DNA of 64,000 bases from Sisyra terminalis (lineage: Eukaryota; Arthropoda; Insecta; Neuroptera; Sisyridae): positions 40,191,701 to 40,255,700 of the forward strand of contig OY292275.1 in the NCBI GenBank assembly GCA_958496175.1, read 5' to 3'. A model generated the notes under the pieces. That model saw nothing but the letters and a program-made list of their open reading frames with translations, was not told the DNA's origin and searched no databases. A program made the translations under genes and the position numbers. Shown in pieces: positions 26,541 through 36,800 of this stretch (positions are counted from its first letter, which is position 1; the number at the start of each line of letters is the position of its first letter).

Positions 26541-27407
26541 TTTTGTTGCCATTTTTTTCCAAAACTCTAACAGTTTCAGTTACAGACTTACTTTAAAACT
26601 TGACTTTGAAAGAAAGTTATCAGTATTTTCCAAGTCTAAAGTGACCCAATTTTGAAAGTTTCAAAAATGAAATTAATTTTTAAGCCTGATGTTCACAAAT
26701 AATATATGTCTCGAACAATTAATAATCAGTAACTTTAATTTCAAACACTTAGATGAACCACCGTTTATTTACAACTTTATTTTTGTAAATAATAATAATC
26801 TTTGTGCTGAATTTAGAATCTGCAAAACCACTGTTACTTTCTTATTCTCTCTTAGACTATGTACTTAATTTAGTTAAAAAAAAATAATGCTAGTTTAATA
26901 GACTATTCCATATGCTTATTTTTTAAAGTGAAAGAAAACAATTAAAAAAAATTTTAAAATATATAATTAGACAAAACTTTAAGCATTTGTTATACATAAA
27001 TACGTAGATATTGAAAATGTATCGGTTTTTATGTGCCAAATGTACGGTGCCCCAAAGAGGTGATTTCATTACTACCAATTACGCCACTTCATGAATTCAT
27101 TAATTACGCAAAAGGGCGTTCTTCACTCGCATTGGCAGTTAGTAGGTAGGCAATAATTTGAACAGCTTTTTTGCATGGAAATGTGGTATGTAATTTGTAC
27201 AACAATTTGTTTTCTTTCCAAATTGAGCATTTCATTAATAAAAAAATTAAAATCGATTGAGTTTAAATTTTAAACATGGAAAATAATGTATTATAAACGA
27301 AGTTTAGAAAAAATTTAAACTGTTAGTATATATTTGACGCGTTGTTCAATTATTATAGATACATAAACGCGGACGTAAAAATAAATAGAGTTTCAAATTT
27401 TTCATAA
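26541..27407. other. AT-rich non-coding between two transposon fossils
   Basis: It may include the 5' end of the transposase element, but no inverted terminus matching the other side was found. Confidence 0.4.
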
Positions 27408-27950
27408 TTTTATTATTAATGGATAATAATATATGTCTTCTGAGACTCAATTTCTTCTTTATTACGATGCGTTTCAACAGTTTTTGACTGTCATCATCAC
27501 GTAATGATTATTTTGTCAGCTGTAAAGAAATTTCATATAGGTTATTTGTTTTATATAATATGTCGTTAAGGATATTATTTGGATCTAGTTTGTGTGCTTT
27601 GTATATTTCATATTCTTCTAGGGTGTTCATATGTGATCCTTTCTTGCAAATATGTAATGGCCTAAAATTTGTTTCGAAATTTAAGCATTGATGATTTTCG
27701 AAGTTGTTGTTGAAGTAGGTTTCTTGGGTGTATGTTCCTTATAGCTTGTTCTGAAAGATCTACCAGTTTGGTCAATGTAGAATTTTTCACAGGAACCACA
27801 TTTAATTTTATTTATTTAGGTTTTATTTTCCGTTGTAATTTGGTTGTTCCCCAATGATTTAAGAATTTTCATCACGTTGTTGTTTGTTGAAAATGTGATA
27901 TTGATGTTATTTTTTTAAAAGTTATTTAGTGTTATTTTCTTTCAAGGAAT
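27408..27950 (-). pseudogene. Penelope-like retroelement, 3' fragment with GIY-YIG endonuclease remnant (copy 1)
   Basis: On the minus strand: NITFSTNNNVMKILKSL, then KIKCGSCEKFYIDQTGRSFR, KEHTPKKPTSTT, and in a shifted frame HICKKGSHMNTLEEYEIYKA, then DPNNILND. This is the order of the GIY-YIG nuclease domain that ends Penelope-like elements ('GIYKI.C..C...YIGQTGRSF..R..EH', then 'HICKK...MN.LEE.EI'). Here the GIY Tyr-Ile block is lost to a stop, 'YIG' reads YID, and a deletion before the second half shifts the frame. The 3' UTR carries the hammerhead-like motif at 27459-27507. Confidence 0.88.
27459..27507 (-). ncRNA. Type I hammerhead-ribozyme-like motif in Penelope 3' end, copy 1
   Basis: On the minus strand: stem I 5' side ATTAC, box 1 GTGATGA (conserved CTGATGA with C3 changed to G), stem II ACAGT-CAAAA-ACTGT (5 perfect pairs), box 2 GAAAC, a minimal stem III, C at the cleavage position (complement of 27466), and stem I 3' side GTAAT, perfectly complementary to ATTAC. 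The C3 change and a mismatch in stem III suggest it is inactive or weak. Hammerheads with very short stem III are known from Penelope-like elements. Confidence 0.65.
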
Positions 27951-28380
27951 GACTTTATTCAAAAAAATAAAAAATGAAATCACACATGTTGTAAGTAATG
28001 GTTAGATAAAACTATGACAACCTTTAGAGTCACAATTAAAAATTTAATAAAAAATGGAAAATTGTAACCGGTATGCTCCCCTGAGATTTGGAGACGTAAA
28101 AATACTTTAGTTCTAAAACTATTTATATGGGGCTTATGGAGCGCATTTACTCAAGTCATACAATCTCTTTGGTCTGAATACAATGAAAAAAATCAGTTTG
28201 AGGTCCAATACCGGTAGAGCGTACTACACTTCTCAGAGTATGCAGTAGGATTATTTTTCGAGAAGTGTTATTGTTATTAGAAACTGTAAATTCCTATCTA
28301 CTGCACGATGAGAATTGTGGCCAGATATGGCGCTTTCACAAGAATATCTGGAGTACTAACTTATAATCTTATAAGTTAAT

Positions 28381-28383
<3 letters not shown>
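27951..28383. other. Unassigned stretch between Penelope copy 1 and the (TA)n tract
   Basis: It is moderately less AT-rich (28.08-28.36 kb) and has no coding similarity. It could be part of an element whose ends I did not detect. Confidence 0.35.

Positions 28384-28429
<46 letters not shown>
28384..28429. repeat. (TA)n microsatellite
   Basis: About 23 uninterrupted TA units lie between the Penelope fragment and the TIR element. The length is likely to vary between individuals. Confidence 0.95.
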
Positions 28430-28434
<5 letters not shown>

Positions 28435-28761
28435 TATTAAATTTATAGTTACCTTACAGAAAGTACATAGTTTCGATTTAGATTAGTACTGAAAACACTC
28501 TCATGGCGGCACCCCAACTAGACACATTTCACCTCAAGCAGTGCAAGATTGGAATACCTTTTTAAAAACTTAGTGACCTTTGGTAAATTTTGAATACTTG
28601 CGCCGTTAGTGACTGATAAGTGAACTAAAATCTGAATTTGTTTTTTTAAGTTTATGAATGTTGTTTAAAAACCTATACCGTTCGAATTTCTTGTATCTTA
28701 TACTCCGTGGTTAAACTGATGGAGACGTTTAATAATAATATAATTTTGAACACAAAATATA

Positions 28762-29793
28762 AGGTGTGCCGAAAAAGAATGCCGTTTTTAAACCAATAGT
28801 CATTTAATTACCATTTATCTGAGTATAAGTTATTTCAAAATTGTACTAAAGATATTTTATGATCAGAGAAATTTATAAACTTAATAAAAATTAAAATATA
28901 TTTTTTATTCTGAAATCTATAATGAAATGGTAGGACCAAAAACTCGAAGGAATATAAAGTCAGTTTTGCATTGATAAGTAATAGTCAAAAACTGTTGAAA
29001 CGCGTCGTAATAAAGTAATTTTTTAATTGAGTCTCAAAGACATATATATATTATAATCCATAAATTCAGTATTGTATGCTCATTGAGTTCCACCGGATAG
29101 TAACGCAAAGTTGTAACTAAAAACGTTTTCAATGTTTATGTATCAATTATTTCAATCTAAGTGCATTAGAAATTCATTAATGCCAAATGAGTTTTTTTAA
29201 GTTCGAATTCGATAATTTTCATTTCTCCAACAGGTACCAATGAAATATGTCAAAAAATTTAACCAATAAAAAGTTTAGGGGTGGAAATGGTGCCAAATGT
29301 ATACCAGAAAGTCGAAAAACTGTCAAATAATCCCAATCAATCTTAGTCGATCGGCCAAATACCCAAAAGTGTTCAAAAACTGTTAACAAATAAAATTCTA
29401 TGCTGCAACACGGTAATGCAAGACCCCTCTGCAGAAGAAAAGCCCTGGAAAAAATTATTTTTTTCAGGAGGAGGTGATATTGCCGTACCCATTATAATTG
29501 TCCAAAGTTATTTCATTAGATTTCTATTTATTTCTATCGTTACCACATTTACTAAGTGGGGAAAAAATTGAAACTTAAGTCTACTTAAGTGATATTGAAA
29601 ATGTATTTTATTGATATTTTCCTTGCTAATCAGTTGATTTTTACTAATATGGTATTAAAAATTTGTACATTATATGTCAAAACTTTGATACTATTGAGGC
29701 TGATTAATATCATTGATTTAAAATCAATAGTTGCAACAAAATTTTGTGTTTTAATTGTATATTGAGAAAACGACATTCTTTTCCGGTACACCT
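28762..29793. mobile_element. DNA transposon of about 1.03 kb with terminal inverted repeats, containing a Penelope 3' fragment
   Basis: The left end AGGTGTGCCGAAAAAGAATG (then CCGTTTT) and the right end, reversed, AGGTGTACCGGAAAAGAATG (then TCGTTTT) match at 24 of 27 positions. TA flanks the left end; the right flank is AT, so the duplication is not clean. The short TIR and size suggest a non-autonomous Tc1/mariner-like element. I recognise no transposase in the interior. The segment at 28965-29065 is the inverted 3' end of a Penelope-like element, either captured or inserted. Confidence 0.65.
28965..29065 (+). mobile_element. Penelope-like 3' terminal fragment with hammerhead-like motif (copy 2)
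   Basis: GTCAAAAACTGTTGAAACGC at 28984-29003, then GTCGTAATAAAG, TTGAGTCTCAAAGACATAT and TTATAATCCAT repeat the 3' end of the 27.4-kb copy in the opposite orientation. Hammerhead parts: box 1 TTGATAA (28971-28977, decayed), stem II ATAGT-CAAAA-ACTGT (one C-to-T change), intact GAAAC (28997-29001), stem III AC-GC-GT, C at 29006, and stem I 3' side GTAATAA (29007-29013). Confidence 0.7.
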
Positions 29794-31770
29794 ATTAATA
29801 AAGGAAGGAATACAAAGCTTTCAAGCCAATAAAATTTAGAATTTGATTCGCTGATACGTTAAGGAAGATTTTCTTTGAAATAATAATTTATTTTTTTGTG
29901 TGTGTAGAAATTCATGTATTTTAATTAAATAAAACAATAATTTTAACAAAAATGGATGATGATAATAAGTGTGTGTTTGTACACATTAGAGGTTTTTGTG
30001 AAGAAAATAAATTATGAATAGAAGAAAAACGCAATTTTTCCTTTCTTTTGATGTAGGTGAAGGATAAAAGAAACAAGTTTAATCTCATACAAAAAGCATG
30101 GGAAGAACAAAAAATGTCTTGTTTTATCTGTTCTAACGTACGAAACAACGAAACAAGGCGGTTTGAAAGAATTGACTCTGTACACTTGTATGAATGTATT
30201 TATGTATCTACATATGTATGCATGTGGTGTTTGTACGTAGTTTGGTTAAGGTGTTGGGTAGAAATATCAGCTACGAAGAGGCTGTCTGAGGGTTGAATGC
30301 ACACAAACGATGCTCATTAGCACATTAAACAAGCACCTGGGACACACACGTTCTCACACGCATCCTCCAAGTATCAATGTCTGGGAATCACCACTATATG
30401 TGTACACAATATGTATCTATGTACAGTTCGTATTAAGTACGGTGGTTTACAAGAGGGATGTTTCTCTTTGGAACACAATAAACTACACACTCATCCCTTT
30501 GATTTACTTTGTAATTCTACGATTTGTAAACAGTAAAGAACAAAACTCGTTCAAAAGACATAGAAAAATTGCAATTTTAATGAGATAAATTTACTCTTAT
30601 TCTGTTTATTCTCACAACAGCCTGTAACGTGTCATTTTTTATTATTTACACTTTTTATATTTCAATGTCGGTTTCATTTTTTTTCTCTCCCAATTCGCCA
30701 ATTTAATTAATACCTTTTTGCAACTCCTTTCTGTTTGATGTTTCATTTATGCTTTTCGTGTTGATTTTAAAGATTATCTTTTGGAAATAATTGGATGAAA
30801 AATCAATAAAATAATGTTTAATGATATATATATATATATATACACCTCTAGATTTTTTTTCTATTACTGCTATATACACCAATTCATTACAATTACAAAG
30901 ACTGATTGGATTTATCTTTCCTCAAAGAGTTTTATTAATCGAAAAATTTATTACTTATACTATTTTAACAAAACAAGAAATCAGTCCAAAAAAAAAACTA
31001 TTCATTTTCTAGAAAATATTTGTGGTATACATGAAGACATAGTCTAAAAAATGATATGAAAAATATATCTTTAAACTTGACAATATGAAAAACTTTAGTG
31101 GAATGAAAAGGAATTCTTTTCTTTTTTGCTAATAACTCATTTTCAACAAAAATATACCACACAAAAAGTTCGGTGACTGAAGAATGAGACAGAAAAACAT
31201 TTTTCCTCTGAAAAAAAAATTGTACAAAAGAAAAATATGAAATTCAGCTTAAATTTTCGGTGGGCTCCGCTTACAGAAGGCTTAAGTAGAGATTTTTATG
31301 TTCATCAATAATATTTCTCTTTTCCTTACAATATTTCGGTAAATTGAATATAAGTTTGTTTTTTTTTTGATTCTCAATTTTCTATTATTATTACCGAAGT
31401 GAATTTTTACGTGTCTTGCACGTAAATACATTTTTCCTCGATATAAACATTTTTTTTTATACTAACAAATACTTTGTATCTTGAAGAAATAAATTGTAAT
31501 TATATTTCCAAAATCTATTTTTACTAATATTTTAGTTTTTTTTTATTATTTTGTTTAAATAAAACTATTTAAATGTAAAATGGAAGCAATAGAAAACAAA
31601 AATTAATAAAACATTTAAAAAAATTGTTTTAGAATCTAAGGCTTTAAAAATGAACGTAACCGGGTGACCTTGGGTAATCTAAGCTTTTCAAATAACATTA
31701 ACATAGAATTTCCAGAGAAAATTTTCTTACTTCCTTCAACCTCTTAACCGAGAAATTTATTTTTGCGTTT
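29794..31770. other. Non-coding, with a GC-richer segment at 30.1-30.5 kb
   Basis: The segment at 30.10-30.52 kb has TATGTATC/ATGTATGCATG runs and CACACACG/CACACGCATC motifs and two successive open frames (79 and 92 codons) in different frames. I recognise neither protein. An enhancer or simple-sequence-driven frames are both possible. Confidence 0.4.
30825..30842. repeat. (TA)n microsatellite, short
   Basis: Nine TA units. The two overlapping open frames that start here are artefacts of the repeat and of A/T-rich sequence. Confidence 0.9.
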
Positions 31771-31925
31771 AGTAAAGTATCTGCGATACTTTATCTTAGT
31801 ACTTTTATTTTTTGACGAAAACTAACTAGTATCTTAGATACTTTTAAAACGCATTGTATCTTGTACCTACTTAAAAAGTATCTGAGGTACCGAAAAGAAA
31901 TTTTGATACCGAGAGATAAGATACA
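31771..31925. repeat. Block of AGTATC/GATACT motifs, possible hAT-like terminus
   Basis: AAGTATCTGCGATACTTTAT, TAGTATCTTAGATACTTTT, TTGTATCTTGTACC, AAGTATCTGAGGTACC and GATACCGAGAGATAAGATAC follow each other. Dense inverted short motifs like these resemble the subterminal arrays of the elements at 8.9 and 20.9 kb, but I found no partner end, so it may be a solitary terminus. Confidence 0.4.
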
Positions 31926-32535
31926 GAATTTGTTTTTTTACTCTATAAAATTCAATTTATACCCCTTATATTTTTATATTTATTAAGTACTATATAACTA
32001 TATTTTTTTAAATCTATATTGAAAAAAAAATCTTCAAATTAAGCTTGTTCTTAAGATGACACTCACCGAAATTTGGGCATAAAATGTTTAAATATTTCAG
32101 TTTAAATATGTAAACTTTGACAAAAAAAAATATAAAACTGTTTTTTAATTCGTTAAGATTCGTACAGAGCTATTTCGTATGTTGAGAAAAATAGAAAACT
32201 CCTACAGAAAATTAACTTACATTAGAATATTTTACGAAAATTGAACCGAGTCAATAAATATTTTTTTAATCCGATAGTTACTAAAATTTTACCCAAATGA
32301 TGGAGTTTCTATTTTTAAGAAAATTTATGAATACAAGGTAGGAATTCAAGGGATGTTGAATCGCTAGAATTCCGATGTAGCTGGTCACTGGATGTTTATT
32401 TAACGAAATGATTATTATGATTAAACGATAAGAGCATTGATTGAAAATCGTAGAAAGTCTAAAAGATAATAATGAAAATACAAAAAACCATAAAATCTTC
32501 GTTTTACATTTTTTATGTTCCCTTTCCTTGGTATA
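31926..32535. other. AT-rich non-coding; nothing recognised
   Basis: No element or coding signal. Confidence 0.4.
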
Positions 32536-32580
32536 TAGGTTGTCCCATAAGTTTTTTTTCTTTTCCTAGTGTGAAATAAA
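32536..32580 (+). repeat. Possible mariner-like terminal fragment
   Basis: TATAGGTTGTCCCATAAGTT resembles the AGGTTG-(T/G)-CC-ATAAGT terminal repeats of insect mariners and has TA in front. No opposite end or transposase is visible nearby. Confidence 0.3.
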
Positions 32581-32649
32581 TACTCAATATTTACTGTTTA
32601 ATTATTATTAATTATTCTTATATTTAAGAACTCTTTAATAAAATAATGA

Positions 32650-33480
32650 ATAATAATATATGTCCTATGCCATAATTTCTTCTTTATTACAACGCGTTAC
32701 GACAGTTTTTGGCTATCATCATCAGTTAATAATTATTTTGTCAGTTGTAAACAAATTTCATAAAGGTTGTTTATTTTATATGATTTGTCGTTAAAGATGT
32801 TATTTGGATCTAGTTTGTGTGCTTTGTATTTTTTATATTCTTCTAGGGTGTTCATATGTGATGCTTTCTTGCAAATATGTAATGACTTAAAATTTGTTTC
32901 GAAATTTAAGCATTGATGGTTTCCGTCATCAAGGTGTTTTTTAAAATTTGAAGTTGTTGAAGTAGGTTTCTTGGGTGTATGTTCCTTTTATCTTGCTCCA
33001 AAAGATCTACCAGTTTGGTCATTGCAGAATTTTTCATAGGACGCACATTTAATTTTATATATTCCGGTTTTATTTTTCGTTGTAATTTGGTTTTTCTCCA
33101 ATGATTTAAGTATTTTCATCACGTTGTTGTTTGTTGAAAATGTTATATTGATGTTATTTTTCTTTTAAAAATTGGCGATTGTATAACTAAATATATTATT
33201 GAAGTTTGATTTTATATATTTTTTGTTTTCTTTTGGTGAAGTTGGGAGAATGGATTTTTAATAAATTTCGATATTATTTCGTCTACGATTGAGCTGTAGT
33301 ATCCGTTAGTAGTGGCTATATGTTTAATAATCTTAATTTCTTTTTCACGAGCTTTGGTACTAAGAGAGAATTTGATCGCTCTGTACACTAGTCTGTTGAA
33401 AGCTGCCATTTTTTGACTTTTTGCTTTATTATCTTCTTGCATCTATCAGAATACCTCATTATGCCTTCTTTCCAAAATTT
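32650..33480 (-). pseudogene. Penelope-like retroelement, C-terminal RT-to-GIY-YIG fragment (copy 3)
   Basis: The minus-strand frame at 33442-33212 reads SQKMAAFNRLVYRAIKFSLS, then KEIKIIKHIATTNGYYSSIV: the linker after the reverse transcriptase of Penelope-like elements ('HK.AAFN.L..R....PLS...E...I..IA..NGY'). After a frameshift near 33240 it continues ITFSTNNNVMKILKSLEKN, KTGIYKIKCASYEKF, DQTGRSFGAR, KEHTPKKPTSTTSNFKKHL, HICKKASHMNTLEEYKKYKA and DPNNIFND, ending with a stop near 32740. The GIY motif is intact, but YIG reads CND, which would kill the nuclease. It is the longest Penelope copy here, truncated upstream of the RT core. Confidence 0.9.
32684..32732 (-). ncRNA. Type I hammerhead-ribozyme-like motif in Penelope 3' end, copy 3
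   Basis: On the minus strand: stem I 5' side TTATTAA, intact box 1 CTGATGA (32719-32725), stem II ATAGC-CAAAA-ACTGT (weakened), box 2 GTAAC (GAAAC with one change), stem III ACGCGT, T at the cleavage position, and stem I 3' side GTAATAA, complementary to TTATTA. Box 2 and stem II changes argue against activity of this copy, while box 1 here repairs the change seen in copy 1. Confidence 0.65.
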
Positions 33481-35698
33481 TTGTATTTTGTGCAAAAATT
33501 AATCTTTGAGGTGCTATTTTATTTAAATTACGGATTGAAAGAACTTATTGAAATAAGAATTTCTTAAGGATAGTAGGAAGTAATATTTAATGAAACAATA
33601 TTTAGGCAGTATGGAGAATGAGAAAAAAAATCCCAATTAAGCTGTGTAAGCTTTTCTCTTTCCGCCAATACAATATTTGGTCAAGGGCTATTATGATAAA
33701 ATTAGCATTTGTAGGAATAATATTGGTCCAAAATCCAAAAATTTAAGATAAAAGACATAATGAAGCTTGCAGAGAAATGTAAGAAGGTAATATAGCTAAA
33801 GGGTTTTTATATACCAAAATAAATCATGGCGAATCAGTATATATTGTGTACTCAATTCATATTAGAATAAGGAAACAACTTATACATCGTAATAGAATAT
33901 AAAATTTTCTTTTCTTTTTTGTTTTTGTTTTTTTTTTTGGTTTAAAAATATTGATGCAAAATTAAATTTTAAATTCTTCCAATAGCAATAAGCTCGTCAC
34001 AATAATATTTTTGAAGAAATAAATAACATATTTTATTTCTTACTGAAGGCTAAAAAAACATTATTTTTCAAGTTAAAAGGAGGCAAGAGTAGCTGAATAG
34101 TCAGAGAATCTAAACAAACTGCTACCATTCTTGAACTAACATCGTTCTCCTATTTGTTTTGTTAAAATTCATATGCTCCACTAATTTCACTTCGAACCAG
34201 TACTATCAAAACCTTAAAGTATCTTCTTGTTTTATTCTCCATTTTTCTTTGCACAACGACTAATGATTACAGACTAGACGATCGTACATGAAATGAAATA
34301 AAGCACATTTCCTTTTTTACTTAAATTAGAGTGAAAATACACAGTTTTGTTTTTTACATCTTGACAATTTATTTTCACAGAGCTATATCAACTGCATTTA
34401 AATGTATTTACAATGGAAATATGCAAATTATTGCATTCATTATTCACTGCACTAATTAATACGCGATGTTTTATTTTCAAATAATTGTAAAAACCGCTGT
34501 ATTTTTTCACAAATTATTTTAAAGCTGGGTATTCATGTATTGTAAGCTCAACAATCATTTATTTTGAAAATCTATTCAATCTATAATACAAGCGATAAGA
34601 GTTGTTTCGTTATAATTATATTCATAATGCGCATTGTATTGAATGATAGGTACATATAATGATCAAACTACAATGCATAAATTTTGAAAATGTAAACCAA
34701 CCACTCAAACTTTATTAGCGGCGGATAATATGAAAATTGTTAACAATTGTTTTTTTTTTCGTTATACTAATATTACATATATCATGAATTCATTACATTT
34801 TTATTTTACATCTCAGCAGTGTTGCATTACGTTTCAACGAATTTACATTATGGAGTGCAACTAATTGGAATATAATTTTATAGTTGATGTTCATGTTAAT
34901 TTGCTAAATCAACATTTTGATTGATCTGAAAACTTTATAACTAATGATGAGCTTATTTCGACGCTAGAATTGTAATTTCAAGCTCATTACATTTATGAAA
35001 ATAGTGAACGAAAAAAGAGTATTGCTTCATTGCTCATATCTTTTTGATTTTTAAATGTAATATAAAATATTATGTATGAAAATATTTAGAGGAAAAATTA
35101 ATGATTAAATAAAAGTACCAAATGGCTTCAAAAGCCAACAAGCTTTATTTTATTGTAAATACTTTTGACACGTCATTTTTTTCTCTCTCATGTGAAAAGT
35201 TTCAAATCTTTTGCCTTTAATTTTATATAAATAGTCAAATAATATCATTTTTTTAAATTTTAGCGATCAAATAGTCATTACAATTTAAATAAGACTGATC
35301 ATATTTTGGTTACGTTTTCGTCGAAATGATTTTTACCAGAAATAAGATAAACATCTTATTCAGGTTTCGTATTTTGTAGATCATGCAATGGATTAGTTGC
35401 GTTTTAACCAGCTTTACACAAAACTACCAATATATTATTACTGTGACTTATCAATTTATCGATGACTTATAGATTTTTAATCTTCTTCATGTTTCTTGTC
35501 TTTTCAGAAGATTGGAAATCATTAAGGTCAATTTCACTTTGGAAGCTGAAAGCTGACCAATTCGTAGATTATTAAACCAGGATTTCCTTCTGCGTCTTTC
35601 ACTATTCTTTCATTTAATTTTACTTTGCTCGTATTTTGCAGTGTTTGATATTTGTCATTTTACATAATGTATTGTAGGTACAGAAGCTTGCAAATATA
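33481..35698. other. AT-rich non-coding; nothing recognised
   Basis: No reverse-transcriptase core motifs continue upstream of Penelope copy 3, so that copy is truncated here. The rest is unassigned. Confidence 0.45.
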
Positions 35699-35699
35699 T

Positions 35700-35830
35700 T
35701 AGGTTGGGGAAAAATCGATTATTTTTTCGGTAGATGTCTACAGTGATCGATATCTCGTAAAATATCGATCAAACAATTTTAGATTTATGTTCATATGTCA
35801 TCGATATCTAATCGACTTATCGATTAAAAA
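35700..35830 (+). repeat. Mariner-like terminus-like sequence followed by ATCGAT-rich block
   Basis: TTAGGTTGGGGAAAAATCGA at 35699-35718 resembles a mariner terminal repeat. The next 110 nt hold GATCGATATC, ATATCGATC, CATCGATATC, TTATCGATTA and TTAATCGATAA, giving an unusual density of ATCGAT palindromes. No second terminus was found. The palindromes could also be DREF-type (TATCGATA-like) sites. Confidence 0.35.
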
Positions 35831-36004
35831 TCTTAATCGATAACTAGATGATTATGAATCGAATCCATTTCAAATTATTGATTATAAGATAAAAATAAAA
35901 ATAAAAATTTCTACAATTTTTACTGTTTTTTCTTACTTTGACATTTAGCATGCTACATTTAGCATGGTTGACCTCAAAATTTTTACAGGTTGCCGAGTAA
36001 AAAT

Positions 36005-36800
36005 ACAATCAATTGTATCAGTTGTATCAATTTTGAGCTGTGAATATTTCACGGGAAGCTACTAGACGTTATAATAATAGGCAAACGTATAGATGTCGGT
36101 ATGTATGTCAGCAAAGACAGAGAATATGAAATGTAAACACACATATGTGAGTGAAAGCCGAATAAAATTATAATTTTCTCAAACTTGAATCTATTGATTG
36201 TTGTCATTTGTTTCAACTATCATTTCCATAGACATATAATAGATGAATAGATGTTTTGTTACTTATATATAAATATTTTTTATTTACTGTTTTGTGTTTA
36301 AAAATAATTAGAACTATTTCTCAAAATGTAAAGAAAGTATATGATACGTAAATCTGTATGAAATCAATTTAAAAAACGAAGCATTGTAAGTCACAACCAA
36401 AACAAAAATAGAAAGCCCCGTTGTAATCGTTCTCTCTTTATTGAACCGTAACATTCACTTTCACGGTATTTTCATTATAGAATGGTCTACTCTTATATGT
36501 TTTTAGTCGTTTCAATTTCCTTAAATATCAAATTTCGTCATTTGTCCGTTGTGTCAATGTTGGCTGTGAATATTTCACGGATAGTTACAAGTCAAAATAA
36601 TTGTAGGTAAATGTATTTATCTCCGGAAACACAAGAACAAATATTATAAATACATAAGTATGAGTCAAAACCAGATATAATTATTGTCTCGAATTTAAAC
36701 TAACTGATATAGATAGCATTTGTTTCAACTGTTGATTTTTTGCTATTTCCAATTGTATCGGTGTTCGGCTGTGAATATTTCACGGGCAGCTACTAACTAA
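36005..36800. repeat. Repeat array with palindrome GTGAATATTTCAC (three copies)
   Basis: CTGTGAATATTTCACGG occurs at 36038-36054, 36564-36580 and 36771-36787, each followed by G/A-x-AGCTAC or AGTTAC. The second and third are 207 bp apart and behave as adjacent units. The first has a related downstream part (CATTTGTTTCAACT occurs after copies one and two). The units have diverged by small indels. Family unknown. Confidence 0.65.

Noticed and set aside
29281..29460. Transposase coding remnant inside the 28.8-29.8 kb TIR element
   Set aside because: Fragments such as GRP-like and NARP-like strings appear in different frames, but no consistent order of Tc1/mariner motifs could be followed.
30057..30588. 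Two successive + open frames of 79 and 92 codons
   Set aside because: They are in different frames and have no recognisable domains. Composition is driven by TATGTA and CACACA runs. The second has no splice-site-supported link to the first.
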